A stretch of 64,000 bases of DNA from Staphylococcus muscae (GTDB lineage Bacteria > Bacillota > Bacilli > Staphylococcales > Staphylococcaceae). The notes beneath the pieces are model-generated. The model saw nothing but the letters and a program-made list of their open reading frames with translations, was not told the DNA's origin and searched no databases. Location: NCBI RefSeq assembly GCF_003019275.1, contig NZ_CP027848.1, positions 434,001-498,000 of the forward strand. Reading direction: 5' to 3'. The position numbers and the translations under genes were made by a program. Shown piece by piece: positions 53,647 to 63,265 of the stretch; positions within the stretch are counted from its first letter, which is position 1; the number at the start of each line of letters is the position of its first letter.

Positions 53647-54996
53647 TTGAGTCATCGTTATATTCCGTTAACTGAAAAAGATGAAAGACAAATGCTAGAT
53701 ACAATTGGTGTTAATTCCATTCAAGATTTATTTGGTGATGTACCTGAAAATGTTTTATTAGATAGAAATTTAGACATTGCAGATGCAGAATCTGAAACAC
53801 AACTCTTAAAAAGATTAAATCGTGTCGCAAGCAAAAACATTACAAAAGAAACACATACAAGTTTCTTAGGTGCAGGTGTATATGATCACTATGCGCCATC
53901 AGTTGTTGATGCAATGATTTCTCGCTCAGAGTTCTATACAGCATACACACCATATCAACCTGAAATTTCTCAAGGTGAATTACAAGCTATTTTCGAATTC
54001 CAAACAATGATTTGTGAATTAACAGGCATGGATGTTGCAAACTCATCAATGTACGATGGTATGACAAGTTTTGCTGAAGCATGCTTATTAGCTTGGTCTA
54101 AAACAAAGAAAACAAAATTAGTCGTTTCAAAAGGTTTACACTATCAGGCTTTACAAGTATTACACACATACTCAAATATCAGAGATCAGTATGAAGTGGT
54201 AGAAGTTGATCTTGACGGTACAATTACTGATCTAGAAAAGTTACAAGCAGCAATCGATGATGATACAGCTGCTGTTGCAGTTCAATATCCAAACTTCTAT
54301 GGTTCAATTGAAGACCTAGAAAAGATCAAATCTTTTGTTGAAGGTACAAAAGCATTATTTATTGTTTATGCAAATCCATTAGCACTTGGTTTATTAACAC
54401 CACCGGGAGAATTCGGTGCAGATATCGTTGTTGGTGATACACAAGTATTTGGTATCCCATCACAATTTGGCGGCCCACATTGCGGTTACTTTGCAACAAC
54501 GAAAAAATTAATGCGCAAAGTGCCAGGTCGTCTTGTTGGACAAACTCAAGATGATGAAGGTAACCGTGGTTTTGTATTAACATTACAAGCGCGTGAACAA
54601 CATATTCGTCGTGAAACTGCTACTTCTAACATCTGTTCAAACCAAGCATTAAATGCACTTGCTTCATCTATTGCTATGTCAGCATTAGGTAAACAAGGAT
54701 TACAAAATATTGCTGAACAAAATATGGAAAATGCTAATTATGCAAAAGATGCGTTTAAAGAAAAAGGATTCGATGTATTAGACGGTATCTCATACAATGA
54801 GTTCGTCGTGAAGTTTAATCATCCGATTTCAGAGATTAATAAACAATTATTAGAATACGATATCATTGGCGGGTTTGATTTAAGTGTTGCAGATAAAGCA
54901 TTTGAAAATCATATGCTTGTAGCTGTAACAGAACTGCGCACAAAAGCCGAAATTGATTATTTTGTAGAGAAAGCTGGTGAGCTCAATGACAAGTAA
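53647..54996 (+). CDS. gcvPA: Glycine dehydrogenase (decarboxylating) subunit 1
   Basis: 449 residues. One half of the split P protein of Gram-positive bacteria. The family start [17 protein letters not shown] is obtained with TTG at 53647, which has AAGGGGTG at the right distance; a GTG at 53638 lies within that site. With GcvPB it decarboxylates glycine and loads the H protein. Confidence 0.94.
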   Translation: MSHRYIPLTEKDERQMLDTIGVNSIQDLFGDVPENVLLDRNLDIADAESETQLLKRLNRVASKNITKETHTSFLGAGVYDHYAPSVVDAMISRSEFYTAYTPYQPEISQGELQAIFEFQTMICELTGMDVANSSMYDGMTSFAEACLLAWSKTKKTKLVVSKGLHYQALQVLHTYSNIRDQYEVVEVDLDGTITDLEKLQAAIDDDTAAVAVQYPNFYGSIEDLEKIKSFVEGTKALFIVYANPLALGLLTPPGEFGADIVVGDTQVFGIPSQFGGPHCGYFATTKKLMRKVPGRLVGQTQDDEGNRGFVLTLQAREQHIRRETATSNICSNQALNALASSIAMSALGKQGLQNIAEQNMENANYAKDAFKEKGFDVLDGISYNEFVVKFNHPISEINKQLLEYDIIGGFDLSVADKAFENHMLVAVTELRTKAEIDYFVEKAGELNDK

Positions 54997-56461
54997 ATCA
55001 AGTCCATTAATTTTCGAACGTTCTAAAGAAGGTCGTTACGCGTATTCATTACCACCAAAAGAAATTGACAATGGTGTAGCAAAAAAATTACTCGATGATA
55101 AATTCATTCGTAAAAATAAAGCAGAGTTTCCGGAAGTATCAGAATTGGATCTTATTAGACATTATACTGAACTTTCTAATAAAAACTTCGGTGTCGATTC
55201 AGGTTTCTATCCTTTAGGTTCTTGTACGATGAAATACAACCCTAAAATTAATGAAAAAGTTGCACGTATTCCAGGATTTACAGAATCACATCCGTTACAA
55301 GAAGTTGAACAAGCACAAGGATCATTAGAGATTATCTATTCGTTACATGAAGAATTGAAAGAGATTACTGGAATGGATGAGATCTCATTACAACCTGCTG
55401 CCGGAGCACACGGTGAATGGACAGCATTGATGATATTCAAAGCGTATCATATCAAAAATGGCGATACCCAACGTGATGAAGTCATCGTACCAGACTCTGC
55501 ACATGGTACAAACCCAGCTTCTGCAGTATTTGCCGGTTTCAATGTGGTAACAGTTAAATCTAACGAAAAAGGTGAAGTTGACATCGATCACTTAAAAGAA
55601 TTAGTGAGCGAAAAAACAGCTGCTATTATGTTAACGAACCCTAACACATTAGGAATCTTTGAAACAAATATTATGGAAATCCGTGATATCGTACATGAAG
55701 CAGGCGGATTATTGTACTATGATGGTGCTAACTTGAATGCCATTATGGACAAAGTACGTCCTGGCGACATGGGATTTGACGCAGTTCACTTGAACTTGCA
55801 TAAAACATTCACAGGTCCGCATGGTGGTGGTGGTCCTGGTTCAGGTCCAATCGGTGTTAAAAAAGCATTGCGTGAATTTTTACCAAAACCACTTGTTATC
55901 AAAAACAATGATAAGTTTGAATTTGACAACTCAATGGAAAATTCTATCGGTCGTGTAAAACCATTCTACGGTAACTTTGGTATTTATCTTCGTGCTTATA
56001 CGTACATCCGTACAATGGGATACAAAGGTCTAAAAGAAGTTTCTGAAGCAGCTGTTCTGAATGCAAACTATATGAAAGCGCGCTTAAAAGATACTTTTGT
56101 TATTCCATTCGACCAATACTGTAAGCATGAGTTTGTATTAAGTGGAACAAAACAAAAGAAATTAGGTGTGCGAACACTAGATATGGCAAAACGCCTGTTA
56201 GACTTTGGCGTTCATCCACCAACAGTATACTTCCCATTAATTGTGGAAGAGGGCATGATGATTGAGCCAACTGAAACAGAATCAAAAGAAACGCTTGATT
56301 ACTTCTGTGATGCATTAATTCAAATTGCAAAAGAAGCTGAAGAAAACCCAGATATTGTTCTTGAAGCACCACATACAACTGTGATTGACCGATTAGACGA
56401 AACAACAGCAGCTAGAAAACCTGTTTTAAAATTTGAAGGTTTAAAAGCTGAAAAAGAATAA
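54986..56461 (+). CDS. gcvPB: Glycine dehydrogenase (decarboxylating) subunit 2
   Basis: 491 residues, PLP enzyme. The cofactor lysine lies in [18 protein letters not shown]. The ATG at 54986 overlaps gcvPA by 11 bases and follows GGTGAG; GTG at 54977 is less likely. The gcvH gene for the H protein is elsewhere, as usual in staphylococci. Confidence 0.95.
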   Translation: MTSKSSPLIFERSKEGRYAYSLPPKEIDNGVAKKLLDDKFIRKNKAEFPEVSELDLIRHYTELSNKNFGVDSGFYPLGSCTMKYNPKINEKVARIPGFTESHPLQEVEQAQGSLEIIYSLHEELKEITGMDEISLQPAAGAHGEWTALMIFKAYHIKNGDTQRDEVIVPDSAHGTNPASAVFAGFNVVTVKSNEKGEVDIDHLKELVSEKTAAIMLTNPNTLGIFETNIMEIRDIVHEAGGLLYYDGANLNAIMDKVRPGDMGFDAVHLNLHKTFTGPHGGGGPGSGPIGVKKALREFLPKPLVIKNNDKFEFDNSMENSIGRVKPFYGNFGIYLRAYTYIRTMGYKGLKEVSEAAVLNANYMKARLKDTFVIPFDQYCKHEFVLSGTKQKKLGVRTLDMAKRLLDFGVHPPTVYFPLIVEEGMMIEPTETESKETLDYFCDALIQIAKEAEENPDIVLEAPHTTVIDRLDETTAARKPVLKFEGLKAEKE

Positions 56462-56470
56462 AATAAACTA

Positions 56471-56517
56471 AAAAAATCCTAGAGATGAGTCGTTTGCTTA
56501 TCTCTAGGATTTCTTCT
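56471..56517. terminator. Bidirectional terminator between gcvPB and the rhodanese gene
   Basis: Perfect 12-bp stem (56475-56486 with 56500-56511), T-rich flank on both strands. Serves two converging genes. Confidence 0.88.
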
Positions 56518-56902
56518 ATTTTTTGGACTTCACTTTACCCGTCCATTTTTTATAGCCGCCTTTTAACATATAAAGCTCTTGGTAGCCTTTTCTTTTAAGG
56601 GTTCTTGCTGCTCTATAACTTGCAATGCCGTTTGCATCGACAAGATAGATTGGTTGGTCTTTTCTCAGCCCTTGATAGCGTTGGCGAAAAATAGTCATCG
56701 GAATATTTCTAGCACCGACAATATGGCCATAATCATAATCTGCTTTCTCACGCAAATCAATCACTTGAGCCTTACGTAATCCTTGTTGAAATTCCTCTTG
56801 ATTTAATTCTTTAACAGCTCTTTTATTCAATAGATATTGAATAACCATCCAAATAATTAGAGCAGCTAAAATAATTAAAATAGTCACAGCTGTGTTACTC
56901 AT
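56516..56902 (-). CDS. Membrane-anchored rhodanese-like protein without catalytic cysteine
   Basis: 128 residues. One N-terminal membrane helix (VTILIILAALIIWMVIQYLL) and a rhodanese domain (QVIDLREKADYDYGHIVGARNIP). The loop that carries the active cysteine in sulfurtransferases reads VDANGIASYRA: Asp replaces Cys, so it is unlikely to transfer sulfur. ATG at 56902 follows GGGAGG; an upstream in-frame ATG is ignored. YqhL is the Bacillus relative, role unknown. Confidence 0.87.
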   Translation of the reverse strand: MSNTAVTILIILAALIIWMVIQYLLNKRAVKELNQEEFQQGLRKAQVIDLREKADYDYGHIVGARNIPMTIFRQRYQGLRKDQPIYLVDANGIASYRAARTLKRKGYQELYMLKGGYKKWTGKVKSKK

Positions 56903-57027
56903 CTTGCATCCTCCCTTAAATACCGATATTATTATTATAAGACTGATAGGATAAATTATCAAAATTTTTATGTTAAGATATCATATAAAAAAAGAAATAT
57001 TACAACATAGCAATGGAGGCATTTATT

Positions 57028-57858
57028 GTGACAGAAACTTGGCATTTTATCAATACTGGTAGCCATGACCCATACTATAATATGGCATTAGACGAGGCCT
57101 TACTCAATTTTGTTTCTCGTGGCGAAATTGACCCGGTTGTTCGTTTTTATACATGGTCTCCTCCAACATTATCAATTGGCTATTTCCAGCGATTAGAAAA
57201 GGAGATAGATATCAATAAAGTTCAAGAAAAAGGATATGGACTTGTTCGCCGTCAAACAGGGGGGCGTGGGGTGTTACACGACAAAGAGTTAACGTATAGT
57301 GTCATTGTTCCAGAATCTCACCCTGCCATGCCTAAAACAGTCACTGAAGCGTACCGCATTATTTCAACTGGTTTATTAGAAGGGTTTAAGTTACTCGGTT
57401 TTGATGCATACTTTTCAATTCCACGATCTAAAGAAGAGCGAGAAAAACTTAAACAGCCTAGAAGCTCTGTTTGTTTCGATGCTCCTAGTTGGTATGAACT
57501 CGTCGTCGAAGGTAAAAAAATTGCAGGTAGCGCGCAAACAAGACAAAAAGGCGTCATTTTACAACACGGCTCGATTTTACAAGATGTCGATATTGATGAT
57601 TTGTTTGATATGTTCATTTTCAAAAATGATCGTTTAAAAAATAAAATGAAAGAAGCATTTGTGGAGAAGGCGATTGCAATCAATGACTTGTCTGATACAC
57701 ATATCACATTAGACGAAATGGAAACAGCTTTTAAAGAAGGATTCCAAAAAGGATTAGACATTACGTTTAAACCATTAACACTGACGCCTTCACAATTAGA
57801 AGAAGTGAAGTCACTTGAAGAAAAATATCGTTCTGACGAATTTTTATATCGAAAATAA
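57028..57858 (+). CDS. lipM: Octanoyltransferase LipM
   Basis: 276 residues, BPL/LplA/LipB fold. [18 protein letters not shown] and [16 protein letters not shown] form the acyl/lysine site; the nucleophile cysteine is likely Cys149 in [10 protein letters not shown]. LipM moves octanoate from acyl carrier protein to GcvH, the first step of lipoate synthesis, which fits its place near the glycine cleavage genes. GTG at 57028 follows TGGAGG; an ATG at 57013 lies inside that site. Confidence 0.92.
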   Translation: MTETWHFINTGSHDPYYNMALDEALLNFVSRGEIDPVVRFYTWSPPTLSIGYFQRLEKEIDINKVQEKGYGLVRRQTGGRGVLHDKELTYSVIVPESHPAMPKTVTEAYRIISTGLLEGFKLLGFDAYFSIPRSKEEREKLKQPRSSVCFDAPSWYELVVEGKKIAGSAQTRQKGVILQHGSILQDVDIDDLFDMFIFKNDRLKNKMKEAFVEKAIAINDLSDTHITLDEMETAFKEGFQKGLDITFKPLTLTPSQLEEVKSLEEKYRSDEFLYRK

Positions 57859-57860
57859 TT

Positions 57861-57903
57861 AAAGGGCAACTGTCATGCAATTTGACATGTTGCCCTTTTT
57901 TAT
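57861..57903 (+). terminator. Terminator of lipM
   Basis: 15-bp stem with one bulge (AAAGGGCAAC-TGTCA from 57861 with TGACA-GTTGCCCTTT to 57898), then TTTTT. An A-run precedes the stem, so it may also serve the converging minus-strand pair. Confidence 0.88.
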
Positions 57904-57905
57904 AT

Positions 57906-58136
57906 TTATCTACGTTTACGGTGCTTCCATTTATTTTTCCAAATAATTTTTTTGATCTCTCGTTGATCTTTTGTAAGGAAAAAGAAATAATATAACAGAT
58001 ATATCACAACGATAACAACGAGTAATGTGATAAGCGTATTTGTGATACTTAGTAAGAAGGCATCTAGATTAGTGATTAATCCAATGAACGCTACAATCAC
58101 GATTAAACCAAATAGTATTTTTTGTAATATATGCAT
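57906..58136 (-). CDS. Small membrane protein of unknown function
   Basis: 76 residues with two hydrophobic segments (about 5-25 and 32-52) and a highly basic end (KKIIWKNKWKHRKRR). Not recognised. It lies 14 bases after the lipoprotein gene on the same strand, so the two probably form an operon. GGAGGCG precedes the ATG. Confidence 0.75.
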   Translation of the reverse strand: MHILQKILFGLIVIVAFIGLITNLDAFLLSITNTLITLLVVIVVIYLLYYFFFLTKDQREIKKIIWKNKWKHRKRR

Positions 58137-58150
58137 CTATGTCGCCTCCT

Positions 58151-58756
58151 TTATTGCTGATTTTCGTCTGATGTATCCACTTTAATACTCGTAAGTGATT
58201 GACGGCCTTGTTGAATGATTTTTTCATCTTTTTTGACATAACCTTTACGAATTTGCTTAAAGGCACCTGTCACATTTTTCTGGATCTCACGGACATTTTT
58301 ATGTTGTTCTTTCACTTCATCATCTTTCTTCACAACATCTAATTCGCCAGCATCTACTTCGTAACGATCCACAGCAAGTTCATGATCGTCAATGACCGCT
58401 TCTAATTGTTCAATGACTTTTTCTTTCTTTTTGTTCTTCAACACATCTTTGTCAAGATTTTGATACGCATGTATGATATCAGTAACATCACCGTAGTATT
58501 TTGATGATACTTCATAATACTTTGCAAGTTGATGATTTTGCTTTGCTTTTTTCGTATCTTTTGTATCTTTTTCTAAAGCTGTTAATTGTTTTTCTTTCGC
58601 TGAAATATCATTTTTTATTGACTGATTTTCTAATTTTAATTCATGATTTGCATCTCGTAGTTCTGTACTTTGTTCTTCTAAGGGCAATAGATTTTGATTT
58701 CCACAGCCGGCTAGTAGAATAAATGTACTGAAACTTAAAAAAATAATTTTCTTCAT
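58151..58756 (-). CDS. YkyA-like lipoprotein
   Basis: 201 residues. Signal peptide with lipobox LLAGCGNQ, lipidated Cys at about residue 18, then a long charged alpha-helical region with coiled-coil character. It resembles the putative cell-wall-binding lipoprotein family of Bacillus YkyA; function unknown. GGAG precedes the ATG. Paired with the small membrane protein downstream. Confidence 0.85.
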   Translation of the reverse strand: MKKIIFLSFSTFILLAGCGNQNLLPLEEQSTELRDANHELKLENQSIKNDISAKEKQLTALEKDTKDTKKAKQNHQLAKYYEVSSKYYGDVTDIIHAYQNLDKDVLKNKKKEKVIEQLEAVIDDHELAVDRYEVDAGELDVVKKDDEVKEQHKNVREIQKNVTGAFKQIRKGYVKKDEKIIQQGRQSLTSIKVDTSDENQQ

Positions 58757-58847
58757 TTTTTGCTCCTGTTTTGGTGTTTTACGCTATACATCACTCTATT
58801 TTAAGGTATCATATAAATAAGTACAAATATTCTAGGAGGGGATTTGT

Positions 58848-59918
58848 TTGAAACACCGTATTGAAAAGGCAAAACTCATACTAAAAGATCAAGATTTAGA
58901 TGCATTGCTCGTATTGACCGACTATAATCGCCGCTATCTATCAGGATTCACTGGTACAAGTGGCGCATTAATCATTACATGTTCCGAACAATTTCTATTT
59001 ACAGATTTTCGCTATACTGAGCAAGCTGCGAAACAAGCTACTGAATATGTAATTGTTGAACAACAAGGGGACCTCATGTCAACATTGCAAAGACACATTA
59101 AAGATAATGATTACCAAAATATTGGATTTGAAGGACATATTGTTTCATACGACACATATGTGAAACTAAATGAAGGTTCACATCAGCTGAAACCAATAGG
59201 TGAAGCAATTGAACACATCAGAATGGTTAAAGATGAAGGTGAGATTGCAAATATTAAAAAAGCGGCAGAAATTGTCGACAAAGCTTATGAATATATCTTA
59301 ACAGTAGCAAAAGCAGGAATGACAGAAAAAGAGCTTAAAGCACTTTTAGAAAGTAAAATGTTGCATTTAGGTGCCGATGACACGTCGTTCGATACTATTG
59401 TTGCTTCAGGTTATCGTGGTGCTTTACCACACGGTGTGGCATCAGATAAAGTTATTGAATCGGGTGATATGGTGACATTGGATTTTGGTGCCTATTATAA
59501 TGGGTACGTTTCCGATATTACACGGACATTTGCAGTCGGACAACCATCAGATGAAATGATTAAAATATATAATATTGTATTAAAAGCACAAAAAACTGCT
59601 GTATCTCAAATTAAATCAGGAATGACTGGCATGGAAATTGATAAAATTGCACGTGATATTATTGCAGAGGCTGGATACGGTGAAAACTTTGGTCATTCAC
59701 TCGGACACGGTATCGGTTTGGAGATTCATGAGAGACCAATGTTATCGCATAAGGCAGACAACATTTTACAACCAAACCACTGTGTCACAGTTGAGCCAGG
59801 TATTTATGTGAATGGTATAGGCGGTGTTCGCATTGAAGATGATATATTAATTCAAGAAAATGGCGGTCAATGCTTTACTAATTCAACAAAAGACCTTATT
59901 ATTTTAAAAGAAGAGTGA
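58848..59918 (+). CDS. Xaa-Pro peptidase, M24B family (YqhT type)
   Basis: 356 residues. Creatinase-like N-terminal domain and a pita-bread metallopeptidase with metal ligands in TLDFGAYYNGYVSDITRTF, GHSLGHGIGLEIHE, TVEPGIYVNGIGG and RIEDDILI. It removes N-terminal residues before proline or splits Xaa-Pro dipeptides. TTG start preceded by TAGGAGGGG. It is followed 18 bases later by efp, which acts on polyproline stretches. Confidence 0.9.
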   Translation: MKHRIEKAKLILKDQDLDALLVLTDYNRRYLSGFTGTSGALIITCSEQFLFTDFRYTEQAAKQATEYVIVEQQGDLMSTLQRHIKDNDYQNIGFEGHIVSYDTYVKLNEGSHQLKPIGEAIEHIRMVKDEGEIANIKKAAEIVDKAYEYILTVAKAGMTEKELKALLESKMLHLGADDTSFDTIVASGYRGALPHGVASDKVIESGDMVTLDFGAYYNGYVSDITRTFAVGQPSDEMIKIYNIVLKAQKTAVSQIKSGMTGMEIDKIARDIIAEAGYGENFGHSLGHGIGLEIHERPMLSHKADNILQPNHCVTVEPGIYVNGIGGVRIEDDILIQENGGQCFTNSTKDLIILKEE

Positions 59919-59936
59919 TTCTGAGGAGGAAACATT

Positions 59937-60494
59937 ATGATTTCTGTAAATGATTTTAAAACAGGACTTACCATTTCAGTTGATAATGGTATTTGGAAAG
60001 TATTAGAATTCCAACACGTTAAACCAGGTAAAGGGGCTGCATTCGTAAGATCAAAATTACGTAACCTACGTACTGGTGCCATCCAAGAAAAAACATTCCG
60101 TGGCGGCGAAAAAGTTGAACCTGCTATGATTGAAAATCGTCGCATGCAATACTTGTATGCTGATGGCGATACACATATCTTTATGGACAACGAAACTTTC
60201 GAACAAACTGAACTTTCTACATCTTATCTAGAGCATGAGTTGAAGTTCTTGAAGGCAAACATGGATGTTCATATTCAAACATATGAAGGCGAAACAATTG
60301 GCGTTGAATTACCAAAAACAGTTGAACTTGAAGTAACAGAAACTGAACCTGGTATTAAAGGTGACACTGCAACAGGTGCAACAAAATCAGCAACAGTTGA
60401 AACAGGCTATTCATTAAACGTACCACTTTTCGTAAACCAAGGAGACGTTTTAGTGATTAATACTTCTGACGGAAGCTACGTTTCACGTTCATAA
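59937..60494 (+). CDS. efp: Elongation factor P
   Basis: 185 residues, three beta-barrel domains. EF-P rescues ribosomes stalled on proline runs. [16 protein letters not shown] is the loop whose lysine tip is modified in other species; [20 protein letters not shown] is the C-terminal signature. GAGGAGG precedes the ATG. Confidence 0.97.
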   Translation: MISVNDFKTGLTISVDNGIWKVLEFQHVKPGKGAAFVRSKLRNLRTGAIQEKTFRGGEKVEPAMIENRRMQYLYADGDTHIFMDNETFEQTELSTSYLEHELKFLKANMDVHIQTYEGETIGVELPKTVELEVTETEPGIKGDTATGATKSATVETGYSLNVPLFVNQGDVLVINTSDGSYVSRS

Positions 60495-60500
60495 TCAAGC

Positions 60501-60542
60501 AACTGGGAAAATCAAATTTTCATTTGACTTTCCCAGTTTTTT
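60501..60542 (+). terminator. Terminator of efp
   Basis: AACTGGGAAA-TCAAA pairs with TTTGA-TTTCCCAGTT (60501-60538, one mismatch), then TTTTTT. Confidence 0.88.
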
Positions 60543-60577
60543 CGACATTGGTTAACACCTATCAATTATGACTTTGC

Positions 60578-60606
60578 TTGAATTGGCCTACTCGCTCAAG
60601 TAAAAT
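60578..60606 (+). promoter_or_regulatory. SigA promoter of accB
   Basis: -35 TTGAAT (60578-60583), 17-bp spacer, -10 TAAAAT (60601-60606), 36 bases before the accB ATG. Confidence 0.65.
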
Positions 60607-60642
60607 GAGAAGATACAAATCATTATTGAGGGAGTAACCAAT

Positions 60643-61092
60643 ATGAACTTTAATGAGATAAAAGAACTAATCGAAATGCTTGATCAGTCGAATTTGACTG
60701 AAATTAAAATTGAAAATAAAGATTCAAAAATCAGTTTAAAAAAAGAAAAAATTACGCAACAAATAACAGCTGCATCTGTGCCAAATGTTGCACAAGTCAA
60801 TCCAGAACCTTCACCAATAGAACAAACATTGCCAGTACAACAAGATGTCACTGAAGAATTGAAAACAATCAGTGCACCAATGGTTGGTACATTTTATAAA
60901 GCACCTTCACCTGAAGAAAGTCCATACGTACAAGTCGGAGATCAGGTCAATCCAGAAACGACTGTCTGTATCCTTGAAGCAATGAAGCTATTCAATGAGA
61001 TTCAAGCAGAAGTGAGTGGGGAAATCGCCGAAATTCTTGTGGAAGACGGACAAATGGTTGAGTATGGCCAAGCGTTATTCAAGGTGAGATAG
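60643..61092 (+). CDS. accB: Biotin carboxyl carrier protein of acetyl-CoA carboxylase
   Basis: 149 residues. A flexible Pro/Gln-rich middle is followed by the biotinyl domain; the biotinylated lysine is in LEAMKLFNEI. It carries CO2 for malonyl-CoA synthesis. GAGGGAG precedes the ATG, and accC starts one base after the stop. Confidence 0.96.
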   Translation: MNFNEIKELIEMLDQSNLTEIKIENKDSKISLKKEKITQQITAASVPNVAQVNPEPSPIEQTLPVQQDVTEELKTISAPMVGTFYKAPSPEESPYVQVGDQVNPETTVCILEAMKLFNEIQAEVSGEIAEILVEDGQMVEYGQALFKVR

Positions 61093-61093
61093 T

Positions 61094-62446
61094 ATGAAAA
61101 AAGTATTAGTAGCAAACCGTGGCGAGATTGCAGTACGTATTATTCGTGCATGCCGCGAATTGGGGATTCAAACAGTAGCGATATACTCTGAAGGCGATAA
61201 AGATGCATTACATACTCAACTAGCTGATGAAGCCTACTGTGTTGGACCAAAGCAATCAAAAGACTCTTACTTAAATATTCCTAATATCTTATCAATTGCA
61301 ACGTCTACTGGATGTGATGGTATCCATCCTGGATATGGTTTCTTAGCAGAAAATAGTGACTTCGCTGAATTATGTGAAGCAGTTCAACTTAAGTTTATTG
61401 GACCAAGCTATCAAGCGATTCAAAAGATGGGCATCAAAGATGTCGCAAAAGAAGAGATGAAACGCGCCAATGTGCCTGTTGTTCCTGGTAGCGAAGGGCT
61501 TGTAACAACGATAGATCACGCAATTGAAACAGCTAACAAAATTGGTTACCCCGTCATCATTAAAGCGACTGCCGGCGGTGGCGGCAAAGGGATTCGTATC
61601 GCTCATGATGAAGAATCGCTCATAAATGGCTATAAGATGACCCAACAAGAAGCAGAGACAGCGTTCGGTAATGGGGGATTGTACCTTGAAAAATTCATCG
61701 AAAACTTTCGTCATATTGAAATTCAAATTATCGGTGATGAACACGGTAACGTAATCCATTTAGGCGAAAGAGATTGCACGATCCAAAGACGTATGCAAAA
61801 GCTCGTTGAGGAAGCACCGTCGCCAATTCTTTCGACATCTAAACGCCAAGAAATGGGCGAGGCGGCTGTTCGTGCGGCAAAAGCTGTCGGATATACGAAT
61901 GCTGGAACAATAGAGTTCATCTATGACCTAGATGACGATGCGTTCTATTTTATGGAAATGAATACGCGTATACAAGTTGAACACCCAGTTACAGAAGTTG
62001 TCACTGGTATAGATTTATTGAAGCTTCAACTTAAAGTTGCGATGGGAGACGTGTTACCATATAAGCAGGAAGATGTTTGTATTAATGGACACGCGATGGA
62101 ATTTCGTATAAATGCAGAAAATCCGTACAAAAATTTCATGCCATCTCCCGGTACGATTACACAATATTTAACCCCCGGTGGCTATGGCGTGAGAATTGAC
62201 TCGGCTTGTTATATGAATTATGCAATTCCACCGTATTATGACTCAATGGTAGCTAAACTTATTATTCATGGAGAGACACGAGAAGAAGTACTTCAGACAA
62301 GTATACGTGCGCTCAATGAGTTTGTCATTATGGGTATTGATACAACGGTTCCTTTCCATATTCGTCTACTGCAACATCCCGTATTCCGAAGTGGCAAATA
62401 TAATACAAAATTTTTAGATATTCATGATGTGATGAAGGAAGATTAA
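61094..62446 (+). CDS. accC: Biotin carboxylase of acetyl-CoA carboxylase
   Basis: 450 residues. N-terminal VLVANRGEIAVRIIRACREL, ATP-grasp core with IKATAGGGGKGIRI and MEMNTRIQVEHPVTE. It carboxylates the biotin of AccB. The carboxyltransferase genes accA/accD are elsewhere. Confidence 0.97.
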   Translation: MKKVLVANRGEIAVRIIRACRELGIQTVAIYSEGDKDALHTQLADEAYCVGPKQSKDSYLNIPNILSIATSTGCDGIHPGYGFLAENSDFAELCEAVQLKFIGPSYQAIQKMGIKDVAKEEMKRANVPVVPGSEGLVTTIDHAIETANKIGYPVIIKATAGGGGKGIRIAHDEESLINGYKMTQQEAETAFGNGGLYLEKFIENFRHIEIQIIGDEHGNVIHLGERDCTIQRRMQKLVEEAPSPILSTSKRQEMGEAAVRAAKAVGYTNAGTIEFIYDLDDDAFYFMEMNTRIQVEHPVTEVVTGIDLLKLQLKVAMGDVLPYKQEDVCINGHAMEFRINAENPYKNFMPSPGTITQYLTPGGYGVRIDSACYMNYAIPPYYDSMVAKLIIHGETREEVLQTSIRALNEFVIMGIDTTVPFHIRLLQHPVFRSGKYNTKFLDIHDVMKED

Positions 62447-62469
62447 TAAAGAAATCGGAGGTTTAATCA

Positions 62470-62841
62470 ATGACAAAATCAATAGAAAATTACAATCCGA
62501 ATCTCGGTAATGTGGAAATTGTACCAGAAGTCATCTCAGTAATCGCAAGCATTGCGGCGTCGGAAATTAAAGGTGTACAAGGTATGTTTTCAGATAAGAA
62601 AAATTCAACTTTAGAACGACTTGGCCGTAAAAATTTAAGCAAAGGTGTAAAAATAGAAACATCTGAAAATGAAATTATTATTAACGTCTATTGTTCATTA
62701 AAATATGGTGTTAAAATTTCTGATACTGCGCTAAAAGTTCAAGAATCAATTCATAACGCAATTAAAACAATGACAGCATTAACACCTAAACAAGTCAATG
62801 TACACATAACACACATTGATATGGGAAAACCTAAAAGCTAA
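62470..62841 (+). CDS. Asp23/Gls24 family envelope protein (YqhY)
   Basis: 123 residues, Asp23 family ([27 protein letters not shown]). In Bacillus, YqhY is coupled to accB-accC and affects acetyl-CoA carboxylase activity. The same order is kept here. TCGGAGG precedes the ATG. Confidence 0.93.
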   Translation: MTKSIENYNPNLGNVEIVPEVISVIASIAASEIKGVQGMFSDKKNSTLERLGRKNLSKGVKIETSENEIIINVYCSLKYGVKISDTALKVQESIHNAIKTMTALTPKQVNVHITHIDMGKPKS

Positions 62842-62864
62842 TATCGACAGAATGGAGCATTAAC

Positions 62865-63251
62865 ATGAGTAGAAAACAAGCGAGAAGCCAGGCATTCCAA
62901 ACTTTATTTCAACTAGAAATGAAAAATTCCGATTTAACCATTGAAGAAGCGATTAGCTTTATCAAAGATGACTATCCAGATCTCGATTTCGACTTTATTC
63001 AATGGCTTGTTTCTGGCGTGAAAGATTATGAGCCTGTTTTAGATGACAAAATTTCACCACATCTCAATGGCTGGACAATTCCGCGCTTACTTAAATCTGA
63101 TCGTATTATTTTAAGAATGGCTACTTTTGAGTTGCTTCACAGTGAAACACCGCCTAAAGTGATTATCAACGAAGCAGTAGAGCTCACAAAGCAATTCTCT
63201 GATGACGATCACCATAAGTTTGTCAATGGTGTATTAAGTAATATTAACTAA
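62865..63251 (+). CDS. nusB: Transcription antitermination factor NusB
   Basis: 128 residues, all-helical. [19 protein letters not shown] and the end [20 protein letters not shown] are diagnostic. NusB with NusE binds boxA in rRNA transcripts. TGGAGC precedes the ATG. Confidence 0.96.
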   Translation: MSRKQARSQAFQTLFQLEMKNSDLTIEEAISFIKDDYPDLDFDFIQWLVSGVKDYEPVLDDKISPHLNGWTIPRLLKSDRIILRMATFELLHSETPPKVIINEAVELTKQFSDDDHHKFVNGVLSNIN

Positions 63252-63265
63252 GATAGAGTGATATC

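Noticed and set aside
57318..57869. 183-codon open frame on the minus strand
   Set aside because: Antisense to lipM, which has clear family motifs; Ser-rich shadow sequence.
61370..61759. 129-codon minus-strand frame
   Set aside because: Antisense to the accC ATP-grasp region; no start signals.
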